This document shows positions 39,687-52,691 of a DNA stretch of 64,000 bases, piece after piece. The notes under the pieces are model-generated. The model was given only the letters and a program-made list of their open reading frames with translations. It had not been told where the DNA came from and made no database searches. Both the position numbers and the translations under genes were made by a program. Origin of the DNA: Cycas panzhihuaensis (Eukaryota > Cycadophyta); assembly GCA_023213395.1 (NCBI GenBank), contig CM041465.1, forward strand, positions 23,808,001 through 23,872,000, read 5' to 3'. Within the stretch, counting starts at the first letter, position 1. Each line of letters opens with the position of its first letter.

Positions 39687-40429
39687 AGGCCCAAGAGGAG
39701 CCTCGGAGGGATGTGATCCCCAGGAGAGTGATCACACAGACCAAGGGATGGCACCCCAGGATCAGGACAGCAGTAGTATATAAAATGTAAATTTAATTTT
39801 GACAGGAAAGCACAGGCCTCCAGGGGTCATATATAGGCTCACATGATTGTACCCCCTCTGCAAGGATCCCGGCTTCCCATATGTATGATGTACCATGACA
39901 TTTTTGATATATATATATATACGGGGTAATTGGAACCCCATTTTGACATGAAATGGTGTGTATCATGTATGGTTTACTCTATATGTTATAAATGTTACAA
40001 ATGTTTTAATGTAAATATATTTTGTTGTAAGTATTTTGTTGTAATATGCATGTATTTCCTTCCATGTATGGCTATATGTCTAACAGGAGCACACACATCC
40101 ACCGTAAGCAGAGGTGATCGAGAGGTGTAAGTTTAGAAATAGAGTGACATGCACGTCCATGGAGGAGCATACCGAAATATGCGAAGGAAACAACAGGCAG
40201 GAAGAGAGAGTGACGACACTCCAAGGTGTCATCTTAGTCAGGGGATGCCCAAATAGGAGGACAAAGGTTCCTGGGAGGATACGGGAATACGAGTTCCACG
40301 TGAGGAACTGGAAGAAAAAGTGAAAATCCATCTCAAATTACCATTCTACCCATGGTTGGGAGAAATGGGAATGATTTAAGATGGTAGTTTAGGCTCGTTT
40401 CAGAGCAACGTGAAGAAAAAGCTGAAAGA
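39687..40429. other. Convergent 3' region between antisense gene and integrase, element Z
   Basis: It is colinear with A 16027-16724. No coding region is supported. An (AT)n run lies at 39908-39921. Sequence conservation with A through this non-coding part suggests functional 3' ends of both transcripts or simply recent common descent. Confidence 0.45.
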
Positions 40430-41770
40430 TCATACATAAAACTTCTTAAGGAACTTCCCGTTGACCGATTTCTCAAATTCTAAGCCTTCCAAGGTGGCGA
40501 TCCTGTATGTGCCGTTATCGAGGCTTTCGAGAACGATGAAGGGGCCTACCTATTTGGGCCCAAATTTGGCCAAGCGATCGTAAAGGTACTCCAATTTGAG
40601 GACATGGTCCCTGAGGCACAAAGGATGGGCATGAAGATGTTTGTCATGTGTCCTTTGCAAGTGGGCTTTTGAAGCAAGGTTCGCTTGATAAGCCATTAAG
40701 CGCCTCTCATCTAGGGCTTCGAGGTCTAGGAGGTGAGCCTAGCGAATAGACTCCTCATCAATGAGGCCTTGAAGGGAAACCCGTAGGGAGGGGATCTCCA
40801 CTTCTAGTGGGAGCACCACCTTGGTTCCGTAGACTAACGAGAATGGGGTCATTCCGGTAGCCGTGCGGATGGAAGTGCGATAAGCCCACAGGGCAGAAGG
40901 GAGTTGGATGTACTAATCCCTTTGAGATTGAGCGACGGTTTTCTTTAGAATGCTGACAAGCGTTTTGTTGAAAGATTCAACTTACCCATTTGCTTGGGGG
41001 TAATAAGGGGATGACGTCTTATGCGAGATTTTGAATTTCTCGCATAGCTTATCCATTTCCTTATTATAGAAGGAAGTTCCATTATCCGTAATTAGGACAT
41101 CTGGAATCCTGAAACGGCAAATAATATGTTGGTAGATGAAGGTGGCTATCGTCTTGCTAGGCGTAGTGGACAGGGGGATTGCCTTTGCCTATTTAGTGAA
41201 GTATTCGGTAGCGGTTAAGATGTATTTATATTGTGTGGAGGATGGCAACGATATAGCCCCAATGAGGTCTAAGCCCCATTGAGAAAAGGGCCACAGAGAC
41301 ACGATAGGGTGCAACACCTCAGAAGGTACATAAGAGACATTAATGTGCTCCTGACATCACCGACATCTAAGGGCATAGGCTTGGGCATCCTTGAACAAGG
41401 ATGGCCAGTAATAACCCATGCAGAGGATCCTTTGGGCCATGGATTAGCCCCGAAAGTGGCCCCCACAAATGCCATGGTGGTATTTGCGGAGTATTTGGTT
41501 CGCTTCATCGGGAGTGATGCATTGAAGCAGGATCCCATTGAAGGATCTCTTGTATAACACTTCATCCATGAGGAAGTGTTGCCTAGCAGTGGTGAAGATG
41601 CACGACCTAACCTTGTTACTAGCTTTAGGGAAATATTCTTGCTGAGTCAAATATCGCATAATGCCACCATACCACTCGCTATCAGCGAGTGTGTGAAGAG
41701 AAACATCCTGGACGGTCATAATAGACTCGTCCAGGAAAGAGTCATCAACAGGAATACTGCTCGCATTGGG
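40430..41770 (-). pseudogene. Integrase of element Z (decayed)
   Basis: It is read leftward from about 41770 to TGA 40430-40432 (K-F-Y-V then stop). The zinc-binding part includes H-H-G-I-C-G-G-H near 41445-41480 and C-x2-C near 41355-41370. The core and C-terminal part are colinear with A, including W-G-L-D-L-I-G near 41262-41284, D-N-G near 41075-41090 and the L-P-L-E-V-E-I-P-S-L block near 40790-40820. Stops interrupt it, for instance within the H-F-R-G-stop-S-M-A-Q stretch (about 41441). Confidence 0.8.
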
Positions 41771-44023
41771 AATGGCAGCATCAGCTAATTGCTCTGCTAC
41801 TATCATTCCCTTCTTTGACTTCCTGTTAATGACTTGCAAGTCAAACTCTTGAAGCAGAACAGCCCAACAACCTACCCTACCCATCAAATTCGAACGAGTA
41901 AGCAAGTAACGCAAGGGATCAGATTACACGATCACCTTGGTTGTGTTGCTAAGCAAGTAATGCCTAAACTTCTTAGTCGCATAGACCAAGGAGAGGCATT
42001 CCTTTTTGGCAGGAGGATAGTTTAATTCAGTGGCAACGAGAGTGCGGCTAATGAAATAAATAGCCCTCTTGGTTCCCGAATCATCCTCTTGTGCGAGTAT
42101 TACGCTCAGGGATTTGTCGGTTGCCGAGGTGTACAGAATGAAGGGTATATCAAAGCGAGGAGACACCAGCGTAGGGGCAGAAACAAGAGCTTCCTTGAGT
42201 CTTATGAAGGCCTTTTAGGTCTTGTCTAACTAGACAAAAGGGGCTCCTTTCTTCAATAGGTTCGTAAGAGGCTTACCGTTTACGGCGAAATTTGCCAAGA
42301 AACGCCTCAGAAAACTGAGCCTACCTAGAAATGACTTAATTTGTCATTGGGTCCTAGGCAGCGGCATGTCAAGGATTGCCTTGACTTTTTCTAAATCAAT
42401 TTAGATTCCTTGTTGGGACACGAGGAAACCCAAGAGTTTGCCTGAAGTGATGGCAAATACGCATTTGAGCGGATTCAGGCTAACGTGATACCTGCGGTAT
42501 GTTGTGAAGATGGCGTGCAAGTCAGAGGGATGATGGGCCCTGGTACGTAAAAGGCCCATCATATCGTCCATGAAAACCTCCAACGTATTGTTGATGAGGT
42601 TGTGAAAGATAAAATGCATGGCTCTTTGATAAGTAGCCCCTACATTCTTAAGACTAAAGGGCATTGCCTTGTAGGCAAAGGTACCCCATGGCATAGTGAA
42701 GGTCATCTTATGGCGGTCTTCAAAAGAAATCTGAATTTGGTTATAGCCAGAGAAGCTGTCCATTAAGGACATAACTTCGAATCCAACCGTACAATCAATT
42801 ATTTAATTAATGAAGGGAAGAGGAAAGTTGTCCTTAGGACAAGCACTATTTATGTCACAGAAGTCGACACAAATGTGAATGGTCCCGTTCTTCTTAGTAA
42901 CGGGAATGATATTCGATACCCACTTAGGGTAATCGATGGAAGAAATGAGTCTCACATCTAGAAGCTTCTCAACCTCCATCTTAATGGTGGCTAAAAGCTT
43001 CAGGTGAAGGGGACGCTTCTTCTGACGCACAGGGCAAGCATTAGGAACGATCGTAAGGTTATGCGTGATGATGAAGGGGTCAATACGCTTCATGTCTGAG
43101 TAGTCTCACGCAAATACATTACAGAATTCCTGGAACAGGAGGGAGTATTCCCTCATTTTGTCAGGAGTACATTCCACTCCTACCTTAATGATCTTATCTG
43201 GGGTAAGGACTATGTCTTGAGTTGCCACCATACACATAGCATTCTCCTCCTTGAAATGGAGGGGGGCAAGATTGACAGGAGGAGAGGGAATGGAAGAAGG
43301 GATTGGGTCAGCAAGCATGGACGCAATCGCTAGGACCTTTTGGTGGCCAAGCTTATGGTGACCAAAAGGTAAACTGGGCATGAAGCCCACTAAGTGCTCC
43401 AGCAAAGCCTCATCGTCCTCAAAGTAGTCCACCCCATGGATGACCTGACTTTGAATGGACGAGGCACAGGATATCGTGGGAGCGATAGGACCGGTATGGC
43501 CTGAAAGCTACCCATCATCCCTAAGGGACTATAAGGGAGAGTCAGGGAGAGGTCCCTCATAAAACGTAAGAGGGAAACTCTCAACATCATCACCTATGGA
43601 AGGTGATGGGATGGAAGAGCTAGGAACATGATGATCGACATGCACAATGTCATGTGACATGTGAAAATGACCAGGCTCTATAATAAAAGGGGTCCTAGGA
43701 GGACACCTAGGACTAGGAGGATGCCCCATGCTAGTGCAGAGAAACGAAACTGGGTGAGGATGATCCTCATCCTTGCTCTGGGACCCGTCATCATCAAACA
43801 TGGCAAGGTACCCATAGCTTTTGATACCAATGGGGGTGAAATGCATCAAATCAGGAGAAGAAGATATGGGATCTTCTTTGTGGTAAGAGGAATTAGGGAT
43901 CCCGATGGAGCAGGTCGAAACATGACTAGAAGGACATTTGTTCCCCTTCGGATGGCCATGGCTCGCCTGAGCAGAAGGCCTAGCTTGTTTGGCGAGCGAT
44001 CGCTCACGGGAGATGACTTTCAT
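41771..44023 (-). pseudogene. Reverse transcriptase and RNase H of element Z
   Basis: It starts at ATG 44023 right after the conserved TAA (44024-44026). A linker rich in Ser, Pro, His and acidic residues runs to about 43450. RT follows at about 43430-42350: Y-P-K-W-V-S-N-I-I-P-V, C-V-D-F-C-D-I-N, P-K-D-N-F-P-L-P, S-L-M-D-S-F-S-G-Y-N-Q-I-Q-I-S, K-N-V-G-A-T-Y-Q-R-A-M and V-F-M-D-D-M (FMDD at 42564-42575). RNase H at about 42170-41800 has L-Y-T-S-A-T-D, E-L-N-Y and K-K-E-C-L-S-L-V-Y-A. Longer open stretches than A. Confidence 0.85.
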
Positions 44024-44377
44024 TTATCTGTTATGGACAAATTTAAGTTGCCCCCAATGGGTAGAACACATGGCTCCCATTTGGTCAAGCCATGGTCAAC
44101 CCAGAAGTAGGTTGTAATCAATGTCAACATCAAGGATAATGATGTTAGTCATGACAGTCTTATCCTCAAGAGTAAGAGGTATCGAGACAGATCCTAAGGG
44201 AGTCTTCTCACTACTGTCATAACCCTGACAATGCCATGGAATAGGTTCCAAGGCAGAAATGCCAAGCTCTTGCATGACGTGTAAGGGTATGGTATTTACG
44301 GAAGAACCATTATCCATGACAGTTCTTTGCAACGTGTAATCAGGAGTATCTATGGTAATGGTGAAAGGGAAGTTCCA
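44024..44377 (-). pseudogene. Aspartic protease of element Z
   Basis: It directly follows the gag TAA (44378-44380) in frame. V-M-D-N-G-S-S-V-N-T is the active-site region (D-N-G), near 44290-44325. D-Y-N-L-L-L-G precedes TGA at 44096-44098, the same place as in A. The domain ends at TAA 44024-44026 followed at once by ATG, as in A. Apart from these shared stops the domain is open. Confidence 0.75.
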
Positions 44378-47005
44378 TTAGTGTTCCCTTCCACTAGACG
44401 CGAGAAGATCTCTGGGATCGAAAGAGATGACGGGTTTGCAACTTTGGGTTGTGCCCAAGGTGTAAATAGATACGTCATTCGATCCTAGAGCTTCCAAGAG
44501 GAGCATTCGCTGCTTGGGGAAACTTCTCAAGACGTCCATGATGGACATCCTGGTAGCCACGGTGAGAAGCTCTTCGACTACGGAGAAGGGCTTACCTCTC
44601 CCTGTGGGTTGGGTAAGGGCTCTCCTAAAGTCGAATCTACTGGGGCAGATGGGAATGCTCTTGAGAAGTGTAGGAATCTCTAGAGGAATGGCTTCTGGAG
44701 GAGGATCGAGTTGTGAGGTAGACATGAAGGCACTTATTGCCTCCTTTGCGACTTAAGACCGGGTCAACGCGTAGAGGGGAGTGGTCTTAAGTATTTGGAT
44801 CACCCTCTTTCCCTTGTTATGGGACTGCGAAGGTGATGGAGCACGACGGTCAGGGGAGCGCGAAGGGGAAGATGGTCTTCGCACACCCTTCCCTCTACCA
44901 TGCGAAGGGTGAGAATTAGAGGATCTTTCCTGATTTTGATTGTTCCTTTGCTGAGCATCATGACCACGTTCCCCATGTTTGGGAAACAGGTCTCTATAAA
45001 CGGGTTGATCGAGGTTAGGCCTCGATGCCTGCTTAGGGGACGAATCGCGCAGTGGGGCGTCACGTGGGTGTTGCACCCGACAACGCGAATCATCATGGAA
45101 GCACTCCCCATGGATGGAACACCACCTCTTCTCAAGGGAAGGATCGATCCTCCTTGCTTGTGAAGGTTGGGTGTTACCCCCTTTGGGGGGTACCATACGA
45201 GAAGCTTGCTAAACTGGTTTATGGGAGGTCAGCGATGAAGGAGGCTGGAGTTTAAGCTCCTTCATCATGCACTCGAACGAGCGAATAGCGGAGGTAAGAG
45301 GATTTAGGGTCCTCTCAGTCGAATGAGAGGTGGACCTAGTATGCTGCGAAGATTTGGTTTCCTTCACTGGGGGAGGCGCCTCACGACGTTATGAGGGCTT
45401 AGGAGGCTTCTTGAGTCCAGCTTGGATCTCAATGGCCTCCAACGCTAAGCACCCTGTAATCGCAGAGTCACATGTGGTTGCCCCAATCTTAAGGACTTCC
45501 ACATACACTTTGGGGTGAAGTACATTAACGAAGAGGTCTTGCTTCAACTCTTCAGGCAACGTGGCCTTGGTAGAGTGAAGGAGATCATGAAAGCGTCACA
45601 CAAAGTCACGATTCATTTCATCGTGACCTTGTTTAAGCGACATAAGCGCTTTCATTCTACTCTCGAATGGACGGGCTACGTCAAAATAATTGACGAACTC
45701 ATCCACCAATTGCTGGAATGAAGAAATTGAATGGGCAGGGAGACGATAAAACCGCTTGAGGGCGTCACCTTGCAAGGATCGTAGAAATAGCTTCACCAGA
45801 ATATGGTTGTAAGCCTAATAATTGATACACGCCATAGAGAAACTACGTACGTGCTCAGTTGGGTCTTGCGATGAAGTTCCGTCGAATTTGGGAACTTCAG
45901 GAGGGTGAGGCGGCAGGTTAGTCCTTAGTGCCTCAACAGACAATGGCATTGACCTGTAGTCCATGAAAGGATGTGTCCTCACATGGGCCAACAGATCGAT
46001 GACCAGTAAAGGAACAGGAATAGATGTGGGTGGTAAACCCATCCCTCCTTGGGGAAACGTCCCTTGTTGGAAAGGGGGTTGTGAATAGATGCCTTGGAAG
46101 AGAGGTATGTTCCCTTACGAAGATGTAGTAACAGGAGCTACACTAGGTGGCAAAAATGAGGAGTGAGGGACCGGATTTTGCCCATATGGGCCACCTATAG
46201 GTGGTGCAACCCCATATGGGTGCAACAAGTCCACCCCATAAGCCAGAAGATGGCTTCCCCTACCCTGCCCCCAAGGTTGAGATGTGTAACCTAGGGGCAC
46301 GCAAAGGGAAGGGCCACCAGATAAGTTTTGAACGTATGTAGGAGTGGATCCCACATAGTTGACAGCGGTAGCACTAGTAGGACCTCGAGGCCTACTAGGA
46401 AACGCATGTGCCACATTTGAAGATGGCGCATTCGTTTGACTTGGAAATGGAATGCTAACCCCGAGTTGGGGAAAGGACATGCCACGAACAGGTCCTGAAG
46501 AAGTAGGACCATGGCTAGAGATAGGCAGCACAACGCTTGCCCTGGGAACCGGTGTAGACATGGCATAGGATGAGTGTGCGTAGGCAGAAACATCATTCGT
46601 TGTATGAGGTGCAGGTATGGATGAAGAAGATGCTACATTGCGCAACATTTCTTCAAACCACCTAGGATGCGGTTGGTGGCAAGTTGTTTGGGAGTACTCG
46701 CTGAGCGCTTCGACTACGTCAGTGGGAGGGGTATCCTTATAGCCATACAAGGTCGATGGGATCTCGAAAGTCGGGAATCCCTGAGGGTGCTCCTCATAAG
46801 GCTCACCAGTAGGATGGTGAGTCTCGCGAGGAGATGAATCTTCTGCTACATGAGCAGAAGGATGAAAGTCAGCAGGGTGAAACTTGTCATCTGGGTAATA
46901 GATGGAATCATCGCCCCCATGGGCAGATTCTAGAATAGATGCAGGAAATTCCTGAGTTCCCGAAGCCATGGTATGGTAAGCCCAATCGGACGGGTAACCT
47001 TCCAT
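44378..47005 (-). pseudogene. gag: gag of element Z
   Basis: It starts at ATG 47005 (M-E-G-Y-P-S-D-W). The Pro/Ser-rich N-terminal part is open to 46115; stops and a shift occur between about 46115 and 45200. Gag core: F-D-G-T-S-S-Q-D-P-T-E-H-V-R-S-F near 45850-45900, Q-L-V-D-E-F-V-N-Y-F and L-K-Q-G-H-D-E-M-N near 45600-45710. A knuckle-like motif C-S-I-H-G-E-C-F-H-D-D-S-R-C (C-x2-H-x4-H-x4-C) lies at 45121-45080. A basic Arg/Ser/Pro-rich stretch follows. The end G-R-E-H then TAA (44378-44380) is identical in A. Confidence 0.85.
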
Positions 47006-47252
47006 TGTTGAATTGGGATTCGACGACGGAAGGGAACGAGGTGATTGGTCTTCTAGCAACGGCGGCAGACCTCATAAGCGATGTGAGAATCGTCGCATGT
47101 AACACCTTTGCGAGCATTGTTAGAAGAAAACGAAAAGAGGGAAATGGAGCAAGCACATTGGGGGGTGCCCAACTGAAATACAGAATAAAACACTACCTAG
47201 AGGCAAGAACACCAACAAAAAGGGGAAGCGAAACTAGCTGCCTTATTGGCAA

Positions 47253-47270
47253 TTCCTAGTATGGTCGCCA
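47253..47270 (-). other. Primer-binding site of element Z
   Basis: On the - strand TGGCGACCATACTAGGAA follows the LTR after a one-base spacer. The leader to gag continues to 47006. Confidence 0.8.
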
Positions 47271-47271
47271 G

Positions 47272-49817
47272 GGAAATACTTGCTACGGGGCGGTGTCCTT
47301 ATGTCTAGCAAAAAGGATATAAGAATACGCAATGCTAACTAAACTAGGCAGCAAGGACTTCACCTTGCAGGGCGTCCGTGAGCCAGAGCACAGATTCGAA
47401 ACTACAAGGTGCCTGGTTGCTTCTAGGTAGTCATGCAAAGCAAAGCCTTTCTACCCCTCGGATGGCCGGGAAGAGGAGAAAGCGCCTTGCGCATTGCGTC
47501 TTCTCAAGGTAATGAGAAGGCAACAAGCGGAAGGGCAGCTAACTAACGTATAGGCAAATGTAACAAGGGGGGCACAATGAGGGTAACTCGAATGCAATGT
47601 AAACAAGCTAACTACACTATGTAAAGTAAGAGATACTGTAAAAATGAGTGCACTTTTCCTTTTCCCTTTTTAATCTTTTACAATTTCTTAACTACAAAAA
47701 CAAATGTATGAAAGGCAACAATGTAAAAGGGATATGCAAGAAACAAGGAGAATACCTGAATCCGGTGCCTGAATGGAGTGTTGCTCGTCTCTTTAAGTCT
47801 CGCTCCTTTCTGCTTCGTTCATCGTGCATGCGATGCCGATCGGCAGTGGTTGCCAGAAGCAATAGAAGAGGGGCTCACTTACCTCCCCTTAGGCATGCAA
47901 AAGCAAATGAACGGAAAGAAATGAAAAGCTTAAAACAAAAAAAGAAATGCATCACATGGGGAACTAACCTGCAATGGGTTTGTTCCACGTGTCACTCCAC
48001 TAACGCGCGGTCCTGCAAACGAGTGAGGAGGATACCTTTCTCTCAAAAGAGAGGCCACGAAATATACCAAAATATATATACTAAAATCAAGTGGAACTTA
48101 AATCTATACTAATCAGCAATATGTAGTCAAGTAACAATAGCGATACGCAATCAATACTCTCACCACCATACACCATAAAGACACTTGAAAGGGAAAGGAG
48201 TATAGCCTCGAGATGGCTAACTCATCCACGGAAGACCTCCACAGGACTCGGGAAGGGGAAACTAGTTGACAACAAGGTAGTGAAGCAACAAACCATAAGA
48301 ATGAAAGGAATAATGGAGAAAACTTGGGGCTTGGATAGGGCCCAACACCAACAGATAAGACTTCTGGCAATGACGTAGCGACGGGTTGCCTATGCTATCT
48401 TGAACACCACAACTAAATTCCCTAAACTCCCTTAGCCCATTCCCTAAGAAAGCACTAATGGCAAAGGGAAAGAGGATAAGGGATGGAACCCTTGGGGAGA
48501 AGGACAACAATGGGGGACAGAACCCCGCCTACCTCTCTCAAATCCTCTTATGTTGCTTCTTTGCATTGGCTAACCAAGGAAGGGGTAAAAGAGATGGTTT
48601 AAGGAAAATAGTGAGGCCTCCAAAAGATTGTGGGGGAATATCACTAATCTAGTGCAACAACATAAAGAAAACTAGATAAACTAGGATTTTATTCATTAAC
48701 AGACAAAAGAAATAAGAACAAAATGAATTGCAAGTAGAAACAAGAATTACCTTGTAGGAAGAGAATCGGGCATGAGCTTTGCTGTTAGGAAACAACAGTA
48801 ATGACTAACATATGAGGGCTGATCATGATAGGTTTTTGCAACAGGGAAGTGAAGAGAAATCCTTGCAAACTTAGAGCCTTAGAAGTTGGCTCTTTGGAGA
48901 AGCTTTTGGGTAAAAATATCCCTTGGAAACTTGCATCCTTGCAAAGAGGTATGAGGCTTGCTATTGAGAGCTATAGGGGGTAGCAATGGCCCTGTAAATC
49001 CAGCTGGTAGTAGTCCTCTCTCCTTTGTCAAGTTCCTGTGCATGTAGATTGTCTTTCTCTGTGTGTTTTTTGTTGAAAAGTTAGAAATTTGGCCAAAAGA
49101 TCTTGAGAATGGGGAGCAAAATCCCCTTTATCCCCCTGTTCACAGTAGGTGAACGTTAGGGATGTCAGGGCGACTCGAATCAATCGATGCTACGTGGAAG
49201 TTCTGCAAAAAAAATAGAAACTGTCACGTGGTTCTCTTTTTTTAAATTTCAAACAATCGTACCATAGTAAACTCTGCGGTACCGCAGAAAAGACCGTGGT
49301 ACCACTAAGTTTACAGTGGTATCAGACTAGAAACAAAAAAAAGAAAAAAGAGCAGAAACATAAGGTTTTAAAGTAAAAATCAAGGCTAAACATAAGCTAG
49401 AGTAGCTGGGGGGATGCCCAGGTAATGGGGAGGGTACCTGAAATAATGAAAAGAGTCTTAACTAAGGATTAAATCAGGCTTAGGAAGGACTACAATGTAA
49501 GCAACATGTTATAACGGGAGCAAATAGGACTAACTAAAACATCTCAGGAGACCGTGGAGACAACGTGGGTGGTTGTGCATCATATGGGGTGTAGCATTCG
49601 CTGAGGAATACCCCCGCTGTGAGTCGTCATAGGCTGATGAGGTGTCGTAAGCACATGCAATATGATTAAGCAGAGAAGCAATGCATGTAGGCAGACATAT
49701 ATCAGGCAATCTATGCTAAATAATCTCAATCAAGCATGGGCAAGAAAAAGTAAGAACGTATACCTGAACATACCTGCGTCGATGAGTCTCGAGTCCATTC
49801 CTAGTAGCTGGGAAGTA
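47272..49817 (-). repeat. 5' LTR of Z
   Basis: 2546 bp, colinear with 33281-35826. The outer end is decayed (GGGAAGTA for GGGAAACA). A GGTACC palindrome block lies at about 49262-49320 (CTGCGGTACCGCAG core). The last bases are followed by target duplication GACGT. An ORF at 47648-48112 (+) extends the one noted in the other LTR; no domain is seen. Confidence 0.9.
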
Positions 49818-52274
49818 GACGTGTAGAGTGTGTGGTAAGAGAGTGTTGTATGTTGTCACAAAGGAAAAAAATAAATGCACAATGCACTCCATCTCTCTCT
49901 TTTTCTTTTATGAAACAAAGAGATAACCAAAATGCATCATGCAAGTTCAAGCATGTACTCTAAAATGATGCAAGCCTAAAAGGGTATTTATGTGGAGGTA
50001 AAAAGGGGGAAAGAGTGTAATTGTTATGACATGCTCTTTCCTATAAAATCAGCTATGCAACATGCACATGCATAAAAGCTAGTTTGTTTCCTTTTTTCTT
50101 TATGTGTCTTAATATAATAATGACATACACTCTAACAACAATAAAGGGGGAAGGGGCGTATAAGAAGAAGAGGTACGTACCCAGAAAATAGCTCAGCTAA
50201 AGGAGGCACTCTGTTTATGTTTTGTGTACAACCTCTAGTCTTTACCCGCCACGCGATCGTTATCGTAGAGAATGTTGAGGGGCTTCCTTACCTTCCCCAT
50301 ATAAAAAGGAAGCAAAAGGAAGAGGCAAAAAAGAGTGGTTGCTATGCGAGAAAAGAAAGGAAAGAAATAAAAAAACAAAGGGGTAAGACTTACCTAGATT
50401 GAAGCTCTCATTTGCTCCACATATATTGCCGCCAAACCTATAAGCATAAAGGGTTTTACTCTTCTAAGAAGGGGCTACCAAGATGCAAGCTAATATATGC
50501 ACAATGATATAAGATAAATGCTGAAATTTTATGCCTTAAGTTAGTTAATCTACTACTTAACACAACTCTACACTCTTTTAAATAAAACAATGTATGCCAA
50601 GCAAGAAAGAGAGGTTAGCCTCAGGATGGCCAACCCTCCTACAAGTGGACCTCCACGTAGCCTTACGATGTAAAAGTACAATGGTTTTATGGCAGCTTAT
50701 GGGTAGCAAGTAACAAAAGAAGTGAATGTTGTATGATATGGAAGCGTTGCCTGTGTAGCGAAGAAGCTATGGGTAGCGAATCGCCACACCAGCCTTACTA
50801 AGGGTCTGGATGGATGTTGAATGATGTTTGGGGCTTAAGGAGTGCCCAAAAGGAGAGTATGTAGACTTGGAACCAGCACAACAAGGGCTGTGTATGCTGA
50901 TATCCAGTGCAGGCTTGGTCTCACAAACTCCTGGTTTGCTCAAGAGAAGCACAGATGCAAGAGAGGAAGGATGTGAAGGGGTTTGCCCTTAGGGAGTTAG
51001 CCCAAATGGGACAGATCCTGCCTTAGCTCCCTTCACCTAGTCCTTATGGACTCTCTCCTGCAGCTTTCTTGGGAGAAACTAGTGGAGAATAGGAGAAATC
51101 TTGAGGTAGCAAAGCCAAAAATGGGAAAAACACTCTCTTTTTACAATAAAAATCACAAAAAGAAAGGATAATATACTAATGGACAAGCTTTAATGGAATA
51201 AATTTATACTAAAATATAAAACTAAAGCAAGAGGTACCTTCTAGGCTATGTTAAGGTGGATCTACCTCTAAAAACAGGTGGATCACAAGGTGGTGTTGTA
51301 GGAAAAACTTACTTGATGAGAACTGAGGGATGAGCATGGAGATCTCACTTGAAGATGCTAGATGAAGAGTCCTCTTCCATGTACCAAAGCTACTACAGGT
51401 GAATCCTAGGTTGGAATGGCAGAAACTCCAACATTGTAGGCATACCTGTGAGAAGAGAGGAAGAGAGAGAAGAATAGTAGTAGTAGGAAGTGTTGTTGGA
51501 GAGCAAAGAGAGGTAAAATGAGATCCTTTTTGGGATATATACCCATCCTAATCCTAATTGAGTGATTAAAGTTCAATTAGGGATAATATACCAACTAATC
51601 CATGTGGTAGTTCCACAAAAAATGTGAGAATTGCCATGGTGGATTAAAAAAAATAGTGAACAACAATTGCACTGCAGTAAACTTTGTAGTATCGCGGTAA
51701 ACTTTGTGGTATCACTAAGTTTACAGTGGTGCAAGACCAGAATGCCAAAATAGCAATGGTAAGGGTCCTAGGATCCCTGAATGGAGATGTTCTAGGTCTA
51801 GGAGGGGCTGGCCCTCCTATCTAGGTGGATGGGGACAATCTAGTTGACATGTAGGTTAGACCAAATAGGGCATCAAGAGTTAGGTTTCCTATAAATGCTA
51901 TGAAAGGATGAAAGATAGCAACAAATCTTGGTGAAATGCTAAGAGTTGCGATAGGTGACCAAGGTGTGAGTAGATCATACGAGTTGGGTGAGGCTTGAGG
52001 TGACATGGAGGTGGCACAGAGGGTTGTAGAGTGCCATGGGGATGCCTACCTCACGGAGAGGTAGGTCCCGTAGATCGTCATAGGCTAAAAAGATGATAAG
52101 CAACATGATCAAGTAATAGGTGCAAGGTGATCACTCGAATGTGACAAGCAATCATGCAATGAGGCGATGCTTCTATCTACCTTTCCAAAGAAATAATAAA
52201 GGCAAAAAGGAAGAAGCATACCTATGCTTACCTAGGTTGACCCATCCATACCCATTCCCAGTAGCTGGGAAATA
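49818..52274 (-). repeat. 3' LTR of Y, right piece
   Basis: The first five bases (GACGT) are the second target-duplication copy of Z. The rest aligns with 55890-58372. It ends GCTGGGAAATA, a decayed AAACA end. A TATA-like GTATATATCCC (- strand) lies near 51530-51545 and palindromic GGTAYC blocks at about 51669-51730. Confidence 0.85.
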
Positions 52275-52284
52275 CTGCCCCCTT
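52275..52284 (-). other. Polypurine tract of element Y
   Basis: CTGCCCCCTT on the + strand is AAGGGGGCAG on the coding strand, identical to that of element A, directly before the 3' LTR. Confidence 0.8.
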
Positions 52285-52691
52285 GGTAGGAGAGCCTCAT
52301 CGCTCAGAAGCATGGTACAATGGCGAATGTTGGCAACAAAAACTATCAATAGTATATGTATATATATCAATCATAATTATAATAAGATCTAAGGGTACCG
52401 ACGAGTGTCGTGGCAGAACATGGGGATATAAGAACAGGGGTGGAGATAACATAGGGGCTACCTACGTGCCACCCAAGAATTGACCAGAAGCTATGACGGA
52501 TGGGGGGATGCCCCCATTATGAGAGTGTAAAGAGAAGGTGTAATGATAACAAGAGAAAGAGTGAACGAGTAAACCTGATGGTCATTGTAGTTTAACCTCA
52601 TTAGTGGCTAGCTTTCAGAGGTGTAAATGGATCATAAAGTGAAGTGCAAGATGGCTCGAGACTTAGGTGACAAGGCAACCAGGTAAGTCTC

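Larger units (their letters stand above)
33281..49817 (-). mobile_element. Element Z, full-length Tat-like Ty3/gypsy
   Basis: This 16.5-kb element lies inverted in Y's left LTR and is the best preserved gypsy copy of the window. The LTRs are both 2546 bp. From right to left: 5' LTR, primer-binding site, gag, protease, RT, RNase H, integrase, the antisense gene (read on +), aRNH and 3' LTR. Target duplication is GATGT (33276-33280) and GACGT (49818-49822); the intact sister LTR of Y reads GATGT at 55885-55889, confirming the empty site. Z is colinear with A throughout. Confidence 0.9.
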
